Source: Euryarchaeota archaeon UBA443
Lineage (GTDB): Archaea > Thermoplasmatota > Poseidoniia > Poseidoniales > Poseidoniaceae
Assembly (NCBI GenBank): GCA_002499195.1
Contig: DAKS01000022.1
Coordinates: 1-64,000 of the forward strand
Direction of reading: 5' to 3'
DNA length: 64,000 nt
This document shows, piece by piece, positions 8,745-19,900 of the stretch. How positions within the stretch are numbered: position 1 is the first letter of the stretch; each line of letters opens with the position of its first letter. A program made the translations under genes and the position numbers. Under the pieces are notes generated by a model. The model was not told the DNA's origin and did no database searches. It was given only the letters and a program-made list of their open reading frames with translations.

Positions 8745-9653
8745 ATGGTCGACCTTTCGACGGCGATGACTGCGGCTCAGGGCGAGCGTCGCCAGCGGAT
8801 GCAAGGAGGGGACCGCGAGAAGAAGGTACGTCGAACTGGTCGGAACCTCGGAATCGAGGCATTTGATCCTGTAAAACATGTCCAGAAGGAGAAGGCTGAT
8901 ACTGCATCTATGTGGCTTGTGTTAACCTTTTCATTGACAATAACTATTCTGATGCGTTATGTTTTGATGGATTCTACTGACCCTGAAAATTCTAAGATTT
9001 TGTACATTCTTCCACTAACATGTATTTTCCTTATTCCGACCCTTCATCGAACAATAATGCCCGAGCGATTTGTGGAGCATTATGGGGGTGGAACATGGTT
9101 CAAGGCAGCGTTTTTGCATACGTTCACGTTCCTCGCCTTTTCTTTCCTCCTCGTCAATCCGCCCTTTGGTGACATTGCAGCACCAGAACTTGCCAGTAAA
9201 TGGACTGTGATTACGGATGATGGTGAGGACATTACCTATCCTCATACCATGGCAACATCGGGTTCAACATTGATTTGGTATACCGACGGGTCGCCGATTC
9301 TTACTGGTGATTCTTGGTTGCTCTTCGGACTCATGGACAATGTAAATTCGGACGGGGCTGTCGTTGAAGTAACTCGAGAATATCAAGCAAACGAAACGAT
9401 TCGGGACGACAATATTTCATATTGGACGAGTAATTCTGAACGAATTGCAAATGGTACATCATCATCCAACAATTCCGTACCGAACTTAACTCCTCATGGC
9501 GAATTAGATCAACCCTTCTCCGTATTTCTCGGAACCGATCTCGAAGAGGGTACTCACGAAATTGTAGTTCGAATCACCGAACAAGGCGACCCTTGGAAAA
9601 ACGTACAAGTTTACACTTGGAATCTAGTGATTTCAAGCGAGCCCGCAGCTTAA
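8745..9653 (+). CDS. Membrane protein with polar N-terminus and extracellular beta-rich domain, unknown
   Basis: The 302-residue product has a basic, polar N-terminus of about 50 residues, three hydrophobic segments (near 55-72, 83-100 and 118-140), and a C-terminal domain of about 160 residues. This domain has many N-x-S/T sites and alternating beta pattern (GSTLIWYTDGSPILTGDSW; VFLGTDLEEGTHEIVVRI), suggesting an outside-facing beta-sandwich. I do not recognise a family. It is the only plus-strand gene between gatD and rfcS and starts about 100 nt from the 5' end of tRNA-Met, divergently. Confidence 0.6.
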   Translation: MVDLSTAMTAAQGERRQRMQGGDREKKVRRTGRNLGIEAFDPVKHVQKEKADTASMWLVLTFSLTITILMRYVLMDSTDPENSKILYILPLTCIFLIPTLHRTIMPERFVEHYGGGTWFKAAFLHTFTFLAFSFLLVNPPFGDIAAPELASKWTVITDDGEDITYPHTMATSGSTLIWYTDGSPILTGDSWLLFGLMDNVNSDGAVVEVTREYQANETIRDDNISYWTSNSERIANGTSSSNNSVPNLTPHGELDQPFSVFLGTDLEEGTHEIVVRITEQGDPWKNVQVYTWNLVISSEPAA

Positions 9654-9844
9654 GACAGTAAGTCGGAATGGTATCTGAGAATTCTCTCAAATACAGAATC
9701 GATCTTTTTCGACATACGTAATTTGGCTGTTCGTTCGTTTAGTTGCTGCATACGATAGGTTCGAATAAATCGGACTAGAGGTGTCCAAGATAGAATGTCA
9801 AGGAAGGCTTCGATTGATTTGTTCATGGTTGTTCCAACGAACAT
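9650..9844 (-). CDS. Small basic helical protein, hypothetical
   Basis: A 64-residue reading frame (or 58 from the ATG at 9826) rich in Arg, Lys, Leu and Ile with an amphipathic helical pattern (EAFLDILSWTPLVRFIRTYR; KLRMSKKIDSVFERILRYHS). It fills the gap between the membrane protein and rfcS, and its stop overlaps the convergent gene by 4 nt. I recognise no family. If real it is a small cytosolic or nucleic-acid-associated protein; a chance frame is possible. Confidence 0.4.
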   Translation of the reverse strand: MFVGTTMNKSIEAFLDILSWTPLVRFIRTYRMQQLNERTAKLRMSKKIDSVFERILRYHSDLLS

Positions 9845-9890
9845 TAGGATACCTTGTTGTTGGCGAGGCGTTTTGAAAAGTGAAAGTGAA

Positions 9891-10850
9891 TCACGAATTT
9901 CGTAACATTGTTACTAGTTTCGCTGTCATGGCATCGAGTTGAATCTTTTCGCCTCCACCTTCAACGAGACGATAATCGACTTCGGCCATGATTTCTGTAA
10001 GGTCAAGTTTGTTCATTTCGGATATGAAATCAACATTGTACAATTCCCGATGGAGTTGGCCAACAAAATCCGTGCCAGCAAGCCCATACTTGTTCAGAAG
10101 TTCTTGCAAGCGTCGGCGAGCAACATGAAAACCATCGTCCTTGCAGGCCATAATGTATTGATGGAGCGCTTCAGGTGGAGCTGTAGCTGATGTTTCGTAA
10201 ACGATTGCTCGCGTAATTGTATCACTGATAGCCGCAGAGACTTGGAGGGCAGTAATCGCTCTCCTCAAATCACCCTGAGCAATTTTTGCAAGCGCCTCTG
10301 CAGCATCATCGTCCAGTGCAACTTTTTCTTCGCTTGCAACATGCTTGATTTGATCGAGAACTTCAGAATCTGCGAGTGGACGAAATCGGAAAACTGCGCA
10401 TCGTGACTGAATAGGTTCAATCACTTTGGAGGAGTAATTGCATGAGAGAATGAAACGACATGTTTCAGCATATTGCTCCATGATTCGACGTAATGCACCT
10501 TGTGCATCATTGGTCAATGCATCCGATTCGTCAAGGAATATAATCTTGAATTTCGCATCACCGTATGGTTGTGTACGTGCAAATTGCTTGACCTTTGAAC
10601 GGATCTTGTCCAATCCTCGTTCATCGGATGCGTTCATTTCGAGAAGATTATCTCGGTAGTGTTCTCCAAAGACGTCTTTGGTCAGAGCCATCGCAGCCGT
10701 TGTTTTTCCAGTTCCTGGAGGTCCAGCAAAGAGCAAATGAGGAAATTCCTTGTGTTCTGCATATACCGTCAATCGACTCACTACAGAGGCTTGCCCCCTA
10801 ATTTCGTCGACGCTCTGAGGGCGATGTCGTTCAACCCACAGTTCGCTCAT
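9891..10850 (-). CDS. rfcS: Replication factor C small subunit
   Basis: RfcS is the AAA+ ATPase that, with RfcL, loads the PCNA clamp at primer-template junctions. The 319-residue product starts MSELWVERHRPQSVDEI, the family opening. It has Walker A GPPGTGKTT near residue 45, a Walker B with DESD (IIFLDESDAL), the SRC motif (IQSRCAVFRF) near 150, and a C-terminal helical collar. The ATG at 10850 is chosen over one at 10883, which adds 11 residues not expected for the family. Clear archaeal/eukaryotic replication gene. Divergent from the giant surface-protein gene. Confidence 0.95.
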   Translation of the reverse strand: MSELWVERHRPQSVDEIRGQASVVSRLTVYAEHKEFPHLLFAGPPGTGKTTAAMALTKDVFGEHYRDNLLEMNASDERGLDKIRSKVKQFARTQPYGDAKFKIIFLDESDALTNDAQGALRRIMEQYAETCRFILSCNYSSKVIEPIQSRCAVFRFRPLADSEVLDQIKHVASEEKVALDDDAAEALAKIAQGDLRRAITALQVSAAISDTITRAIVYETSATAPPEALHQYIMACKDDGFHVARRRLQELLNKYGLAGTDFVGQLHRELYNVDFISEMNKLDLTEIMAEVDYRLVEGGGEKIQLDAMTAKLVTMLRNS

Positions 10851-10912
10851 GAACCCTAGAGAATGGCGAGCATCTTTCAACATTCGGTTCGTTTTTTTTT
10901 GAGTTGAATTTC

Positions 10913-10938
10913 CGCCCCCCTAAAGGGGGGCGTACGCC
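10913..10938. repeat. GC-rich inverted repeat with overlapping palindrome in a divergent promoter region
   Basis: 10913-10932 is a perfect 8-bp inverted repeat (CGCCCCCC / GGGGGGCG) with a TAAA loop. It overlaps the 10-bp palindrome GGCGTACGCC at 10929-10938. It lies 63 nt upstream of rfcS and 43 nt upstream of the giant surface-protein gene, so both could be affected. It might be a regulator site or an RNA hairpin in a leader. There is no T-run after it on either strand, which argues against a simple terminator. Confidence 0.55.
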
Positions 10939-10980
10939 GAATCAGTCATAACCTTCCACATCTTAGGTCGAACGAGCGCC

Positions 10981-13900
10981 ATGAGAAACAGTACCACAAA
11001 CCGAAATGTCTTCACTGCAGTGACATTGATTCTGATGTTCCTTTTCGCTGATGTATTCGTTCCTTCTGCTTTCCCAGCACCGGAACTTTTGGAAGAAGAA
11101 TCATCCGTTCAGCATGTCATTTCCACCATCAACCCATCTCTGGACACGTACATTGATTCGGATTATCCAAACGATGACTATGCGGGTGAAGACACTGGTC
11201 TTCTTGGAATCGCGGGGACCAGCGATTCCCGTCTCTTGATATCCTTCCCGCTGAACTTTGCTTCGACAGATACAATCCACTCGGCCCGTTTGGATCTTGT
11301 CTGTTCGAACAGTGGAGCAACGAATGGTCTTGCGGTTTATCCTGCTTCGACCAGCGTTGCTTGGGATGAAAATGCAACATGGAACTCACGCGATGGAATA
11401 CTCATGTGGGGCGAGCCAGGAGCAGATGATGGTGCCGACCGTTCCGATTGGGAGCCTCCTATCGTCACATCTCCACTCGGACCTTCCGGTGGTTCTTCTA
11501 ACGTTCAATTGAACGTGACTGCTCTTGCTCAGAGCGCTGTTGCTTCCAGCGCTTCTGCTTTGGAAATTCTAGTTTCAGCGTATGGTTCACAATACGATTG
11601 TGCGATGAATGAATCTCTAAACATAGCTGAAAGACCGAGTCTGCGAGTCGATTCCTCGACGACAACTGCAGGTTCGGGAGGCCTCATCACGCCTAACTTT
11701 GTTGAAGACGGGGCCCCTCTCATGTCAGGAGATTTCTATCTCTCTGCTGATTTGACTCCTAGCATGACATGGACATCCTATTCAGGTATTATGGCTGAAG
11801 TTCAACTCTCACTCAGTGATGGTTTCAAGAGCGATCAAGACAATTACAATTGGCTCTACAATTCAGATATCCATACATCGAGTTTTACCTTGTCAGGAAC
11901 CACAGGTTCACTTGATATTCCTTCCTCTGATGCTTTTGAAAATGGAACATTTATGCATTACAGAATGCGAGCAATGGACTCAACAGGAACCCTAAGTTCG
12001 TGGACAAGTGGTCATTTCTTCTTACCAAATCATGATGTTACATTGAACGATGACGGTACTGCTTCGATTGCAGTTGATCTTGACGATCTGTCTACTGATT
12101 TTGTCTTTATTGAAGATGCTGTAGCTGATGAACATAGTAAGAATACAAATTATGGTTCCTCAGCCACATTGGAGGCCAAGTTATCTTCTAACAAGGAGTC
12201 TATACCTCATTTCAGATTGTCATTCGATGCATTAGGAATGCATTCAAATGCAACAATTCTTGATGCTTCATTGAATCTAACCCGCTCCACTTCTAGTGGT
12301 TCAGCAACATTGGCATTACATGAAATGGATAATGATGGATCATGGATTGAAGGTGAACTTACATGGTTGCGAAAGAAAACCAATCAATGGTGGAAAAGCG
12401 GAGGTAGAGGATTGCTTAGTCATGCGAGTGATTCTGGAGTTATGGGATCACAGATTGATGATGACTTTTCGTTCGATTTGACCTCAGTATTACAACAACA
12501 TGTCGATAATGGGAATACGGGTGTAATAGATTTAGCAATAACGGCACGTTCTCAAAACGGTGCTTACGCCGCTAATAATGGCGTGGATTCGGTTACATTC
12601 CACTCTTCAGATGCGGTCAATGACGGTGATAAACCATACCTCTACATCAAGTACGACTGGTCAACACCTGTCACGGTTGCACCATCATTCACCTCTCCAT
12701 GGGATGGAGAAACATTGTGGAACCAGACCGGACACAATTTCACTGGAAATACAACGCCAACACTTACGTGGGCAGCGTCAACTTCATCTTCCTATGATAT
12801 GATTTTCGAACTATCGACCGACTCGTTATTCCACGACCGAGTTGCACTAATCGATACACGCATTGACACTGATTTTGCCCCTTCAGATGGAGAATTAAGT
12901 TTCACAGGTTCTGAGAGTCTAGAATCAGGCCACATGTACAACTGGCGAATGCTTCACGTCGATTCTGACGGTCGTCATGGAGAATGGTCGTATTCATCAT
13001 TCCTCATCAGCGGTCTGAATTCAACTTGGCTTGGCGGAGATCGATATGAGTTCCGATTGAAACAAGGGAATGCGAGTTCCGATGGACTCCATCCTGCATG
13101 TGATGACACCTATATTGATTCAGGAATGCCAAATTCAAACTATGGCTCAGAGACAGAATTGCAGGTTTCCTACAACACAATTCCTTCCGAAACCACAGTA
13201 TTGTTTGGATGTGATCTATCGACTACATTCCTACCATCCGGTTACGCAGTTGAATCAGCTAACCTCGAATTCCATCTGAGTGACTTCCCCTTCGGAACTC
13301 CTGTTGTTGGTGCATGGGAAAACACACAACACGGTTGGACTGAAGATGGTGCAACATGGGCAACATACGATGGTACGAACACATGGAACAGCGTAGGTGC
13401 AAAGGGAAGCGAACGATCATCGCTCCTCGATTCTGTCAGCATTGGTTCTGGATTCACATCAAGTTCTTCGGTGAATTGGAACGTTACATTGGCGGTTCAG
13501 AATGCAATGCGTGATAATCACTCAGCGGATTTCATTCTTGGAATAGTTGGCGCAGGTAGTGGACAAATCCGTGACGTTCTTTTCCATCCAGGTACTGCTG
13601 TAGAAACAAAGCGACCTGAACTTTCATTCGTTTACGTCCCCGGATCAAACGCAATTCCAATCGAACCGATGCCAGTCTTACCTCTTAATGGAACTTGGAG
13701 TGTTGCGCCTGGTATCAACCCAGAACCGGTTCACCGTCCATTGATGAACTGGACGCATTCATCCGCTGTCAGCATCAGCGGCTATGCTATACAAATGGAT
13801 ACGGTTCAATCCTTCGATAGTAACGACATGAGCATCGAAACATCGTGGTCAAATTCTGGATTTGATCTGACAAATAATTCTTTCACTCCGACGTCAGATT

Positions 13901-16900
13901 TGGATGATGGAAAGACTTGGTATTGGCGTGTTCGTGCCATTTCCGCGACCAACCAACTCGGAAATTGGTCAGAAACCTTCCACTTCAATCTCCCTTCACT
14001 GGTGACTTGGAACCTGTCATCAACCAGTGCAGCAGTTGAAATCAGACATCATGAAGCAATGCCAAATCTGCAACTTCCACACTTCATTGATACGTGGGTT
14101 GCAGAAGGTGGTGTTGAAGGTCAACAAAATCACTCCACATCCACATCGCTCAAGGTTGGCGAATTAGGAAGTGGTTACCATACAAGTGCTCTACTCAAGA
14201 TTCCATTGAATCAACTACCAACGCCGAGCAATGCTCGAGTAACTAATGCCGAACTCAATATGTGGGCTCAAGCGGGTTCAGATACCAACGTGCAAGTAGC
14301 GGTCCGCCCAGTCTTGCAAACATGGACCACAGGACTCAACAACTCGACCTATGATGGAACCAATAGTTGGTCTGCTGACGGTGGCCGAGCAATTGGTACG
14401 GATGTTGGTTCATTGAGTGATCTCAGTGCATCTGATTCAGCTGATTGGATGGATTGGGATGTAACAGAATTGGTTCAAGCCGCAATGGCAAATGGGGACT
14501 CCTACCTCTCTATCGCTCTGATGACAAGTGATTCATCTGATGCTCTCATCACGTTCACAAGTACGGACGGTTTAGCGACTCAACAACCATGGTTGAATCT
14601 TACATGGACCGACGGTACGGCATCGATTCCAACGGTTGCTGCAAGCAATGCTTTGCCGCTCGATGGCACAATCTCATGGGATTTGAGTGGACATGTTCCC
14701 GAGCCATCAACTCGACCTGTTATGTCTTGGACACACTCCAACGCTGCAAACATTGATGATTGGAAGGTATTCATTCAAAACGATCCAACGGACATCATGG
14801 AAGGATTCACAATTTACGATTCTCGAGTTGATAGTGCACTGTTCGATGTTCAAAGCCTATCATTCCAACCGTCCAGTGATCTATCGACCAATCAAAGCAT
14901 TCGATGGTTTGTTCAACCGGTCAACGATGAAATGCTTGGTCCTCGCTCGTCCAGTTCAATCTTCCACATTCCACACGATATTGGAAATGAAATCAACAGT
15001 ACTTGGGGCTACATCAACGTCTCAGAGGGTGGTTTCCTGCCCGACTTGAATGAACCATCAGGTTTCATCGTCGATACGACACTTGATTCATCTGCTGCAA
15101 ATGCAAATCTCTACAATTCTGGAACCATAAACGTGGGTCGATCATTCTACAGCGGCGGTCAGTCTCAACGTTCCTCGTTCATTGTTTCCGTTGATTTGAC
15201 AAAACTACCTATCAATGGAACCTACGAAATTATGGATGCCTTCTTCACGATGAATACGAAATCCACTAGTTATGGCGAGGTCTTTTGGACTCCATCGCTG
15301 ATCAACACTGCCTTCGATGGTGATGCCAACTGGAACAATGCAACTAATTCAACCCAATGGAATACTCCAGGTGCTTATCACTCGACGGACACGGATATTC
15401 CGTTTTATGCAAGTGAAGAGATTTTTTGGGACGACCCATACCAAATCGGTGACATCACTGGTTTGCTGCAGCAAGCGGTTGCAAACGGAGCGACGAGTCT
15501 TGACTTCCTCGTACAAGCTGAAGAAAACGACAGCAGTGTTGATGGTAGGATTGACATGTATTCAAGTAATGAAGTAAGCGCAGACCTCCGCCCATCACTC
15601 AATATCACGTACAGAATGACCAACCCTTACATCGCATCAAGTCCAACAGGTTTGATTCCTGCCGACGGAGCGGCCCTCTGGAATCTTTCAGAGCCCCGGC
15701 CTTCTGGAGCAGATGAAGTGAACTTAACTTGGACTCCTCCGTCCTCAAATGAGTCAGGATATATCCTATGTTTTGCTGGAGATCAGAGAATGGTACGGAG
15801 TTCCGGTTGTATCGATCTGGGTGATTCTACACAACTCAGCGAAAATGATCTCATTTGGGATGCAGCCAATACAACGTTGTTGCTCCAAGAGGTTGAAGAT
15901 ACAGGTGATACCTGGGTTTATTGGAGAACATTGTCCTACCAAGGTGTCGTTGACGATTACTATCGCTTCGGTGAATGGTCACAAGTCAATAAATTCCGTA
16001 TTCCAGAAGATCAAGGCTCTGATGATGGAGCAGGCAATCACACCGTGAACCTCTCAAGCGGCTCGATTTTCGAAGATACTGGTCTTTTACCTGGCGCTCC
16101 AGATGCGTATACTATCTCCTCAGCACTCAACACCAACTATGGAGGAAGTACTACACTGAAACTTGGAGCAGGCTCATCTGGAGATCATGAGATTTTCATC
16201 GAATTTGATCTATCACAGATGCCTTGGCCAAGTGCGATGACGCCAACATCAACCATGCTTCGATTGTATCGATCTCAGGTCGCTGGCGTGTCTCCTTTGA
16301 CTGTTAGCGCACACGCTTGTTCGACTTTTAATGAAGCGAGCGTGACAGCGCTTCAACCACCGACCTGTAGTGCAACAGAGATTACTCGTTCAACGCTCTC
16401 TGTGACACCTCCATCAGGATGGCTTGAATGGGATATTACGTCACTTGCACAGTCGAACATTGCCAATGGAAACATGACGATGACCATCCAACTCAAGGCC
16501 GTAGGAACTGGAAGTAGTTTGCACACATTTACTTCCGGAGAGTCTTCTTCTGAATCTTTGCGACCTACTCTGAGAATCGACTATGTGGACAATGTTGCAG
16601 GTGTTGTGCCTCCAGCACAACCGGTTCTTCTTTCACCGCTTGATGGTGCTGTTCTCTACGATACGACAACCAACCTCCTAGATTCACTTGACAAACCGGT
16701 TCTAAACTGGAACACCGTTTCGGGTGCCACTGGATACATTGTCACAATACGCAATGCTTCAGGACAGTATACGTTCAAGTCAGCGACTTCGAGTCAAATC
16801 ACTGGAACGAGTTTCACCTTTGCTGATAACGTAGCTCCAGGCTCCACCTTTGAATGGTGGGTCCAAGCGATCAATGGTTCGATTCCAGGTCCATCCTCTT

Positions 16901-19900
16901 CTCGATGGATAGTTGGAATAGGTGACCCACAAACATCGGATAACAACGACCACACATGGACATATGAATTCCAAACAGGTAACGAAATCGAAGAACTTGC
17001 ACATACCAATATTCAAGATGTTTCGATCTTCAGTGGCCTTCCAGATACGAATCTCGATGGTAACGCTAACGTCATTGGTATTGATGCTGCTCAAGATGAA
17101 TACCGAATGTTGCTTAGTGTCGATTTCGGTCAAATACCATTCAACCCAAGCATGAATGTCCACTCGGTTGACATTGAGATGTATCTTGAGGATCTCAATC
17201 ATGGTGCAGGTGCTACTGGAATGACCTTCACTGTTCATCGAATCCTTACCACAGGATGGTCGGAAACAACTGCGACTTGGAATGGTACAGGTAGTACGGC
17301 ATGGAGTGCAGCGGGCATGCAAGCTGGTGTCGACTATGATGCAACACCAATCGATACGGTATTCATCAGTAATTCACAGTCGATCGATACATGGATTCCA
17401 TTCAATTTGGGTCATCGTATGATGTATATCGATGGACTCCACAGTTGGATCATTATCGGAACACCAACCCAAGGTTGGATGGAAGCGGACTTTGCAGACA
17501 ATAGCGCTACCGATGCTTCACTTCGTCCTCTACTACAGATGAATTACACCGATATTGATTCGGTCACAATCTCTCCAACAGCAACCACGACTGACGCAGA
17601 TTCGACCGTTCAATTCAGTGCCTCTACCTTTGATTACAACTCATTGGTTGCTAGTGTACCAGTCGTTTGGTCAGTAAGTAGCGGTTCGATCGATTCAACA
17701 GGATTGTTCACGCCAACGACTGTTGGAACACACACAGTTAGCGCTTGTTTTGGTGTCATCTGCGAAGATGAGACGGTCACCGTATCACCCGGTGCACCTG
17801 TAGATTTGAGTGTCACACCGCTTTCAGCGACGATTACAACAGATCAAACATTACAACTGACTGCTAACGTGATCGATCAGAACGGAAACACCGTGCCGGG
17901 TGAAAGCATCACCTTTACTCCGAGCAATGGGACGATGGGCGGAACCTTTGGCGACGTCTTCCAGCCGTATACTGTTGGAGGTCAGACCGTTACAGTTACA
18001 TGGGGTACAACCTCGATTATCGTCAATATTCTCGTCGAGTTGGGCGCTCCAACTGACATAGAATTAACGGGATGCAGTGGAGTTGTTCCAGCAGGTACTG
18101 AATGTGAAATCACAACAACGTTGTACGACCAATTTGGAAACATCATACCTCTCACTGAAGCAGGTGCCTTATCCTACACTGTCAACGATGGCCTCTACAG
18201 TGAAGCGACCAATATGTACTTCGCTGATAACGTAGGAACGTGGCAACTTTCAGTCAACTCAGCCATCGGTCTAGTAGATTCGATAACGATTCAGACAGGT
18301 CATGGACAAATGGCGTCACTGGAGATTATTCCATCCGCATGGGACATCACCGCTGACGATGTGATATTCCTTAACACCACGAGAATCGATGTTCAAGGCA
18401 ACCGACTTTCGGTTGTTTTGCCACTTGAAAATTGGACATCAATTTCGGATGGAGCATTGAATATTACACTGGACCATCCGGTCCAATGGATTCCAAATGG
18501 ATTGGGTGGACGTGTCATCTCTGCACAGTATGAAACCATCTTTGAGTCGATTACAATCAACGTCACTAAGGGTGTCATGGTCGACATGGTTCTCATTGTT
18601 GATTCTCAAGACGCGGATGGAGCGACCTATGGCATGACTTCCGATGAGACATTGGTTGTCAAGGCTAAGGCAAGTGATGGAAAAGGCAATCGCTGGACCA
18701 TTGATGTCAACTGGACGGTTGCTCATCCGGATTGGAGTGAACAATCGGTCTTACTCTACCCACTTTCTGATGAAACTGAATTCATGCCAATTCTCTCTTC
18801 ATCCACAGCCTATGTGGTTCGAGCCGAGTACACATTTGATGGTCAGTTGTTCAGCGAAGTGGTAAATGTGGAAGTTTCAGAAGGTATCATTCAAGTCTTT
18901 ACGATGAACACAATCGCTTCCAATGGCGATACAGGAACGGTTTACAACATCAGTGCTGATCATTCGATTGACTTCTCCGTTTCCTTGAGCGATGGTGACT
19001 TGAATCCTCTCGATTATGATGTCTTGACATGGTTGTTTGAAGATACTGATTCAGGTGAGGTAACCGATTTCACAACAGATTTTGTTGCAAATGGCTACCA
19101 ATGGGAAGCAACAACTGTTGGAAACTATCGTATCTTGGCTTATGTCGAGAATGCAGATGGATTCAACTACACTCGTTCGGTTGATATCTCGGTCTATCAT
19201 GGAGTCGCAGTTTCACTCGACCACGAACTCAACACTTTTGACGAAGATGCTGGAGATGATATTGACATTGCCATCACAGGTACTGACAGCGATGGAAACA
19301 CTTTCCCTCAAGATGTTGAGTGGAACGAGGATGGTTCAACATCAGACCGTATTATTCCAGGCGATAATCCTGGGACTTACGTGTACAAATCAGAAGCTGC
19401 TGGAGATCACGTTATGGAATACTCAACTCCGGGTGCTTCAAACACATTTGAGTTGAAGATTTCACCACAGATGATTGTTGACTTTATCGAAGTTGAACTG
19501 TCAGCAGTCACTGTTGAGCAACAGGCTTCAATCGAGGTAACCGTCCAAGCCTTCGACCGATTTGCAAATCCGATACCTGTTCCAAGCAGTGCGCGCGTCG
19601 ATGCAACTGGACGCGGTACCGTCGAGAGTACAGGACAGGGTACTTGGAAGGTTACTACCTTGGACAGTGGCCCTCAAACCATTACCGTTTCAGCCGGTCA
19701 AGTTAGTGAAAACTACGAAATTGAGGTTACTGGTACCTTTGGTGGATTCTTTGCTGCAGGTGGTACAATCTATTACATCGGTGCAGTTCTACTCGGTTTA
19801 ATCATCGTTATTGTTCTCGTTCTTCTTGTCATGGCGCTTCGTTCAGGTCGCGATGATGATGATTGGGACGATGATTACGACGATGACGATGATGATTATG

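Noticed and set aside
10891..10932. T-run and GC hairpin as an intrinsic terminator
   Set aside because: The T-run precedes the hairpin on the plus strand, and the site lies between divergent 5' ends.
16780..17322. 180-codon antisense frame inside the giant surface gene
   Set aside because: Cys/Ile/Ser-rich without domain pattern; the plus frame has clear repeats through this region.
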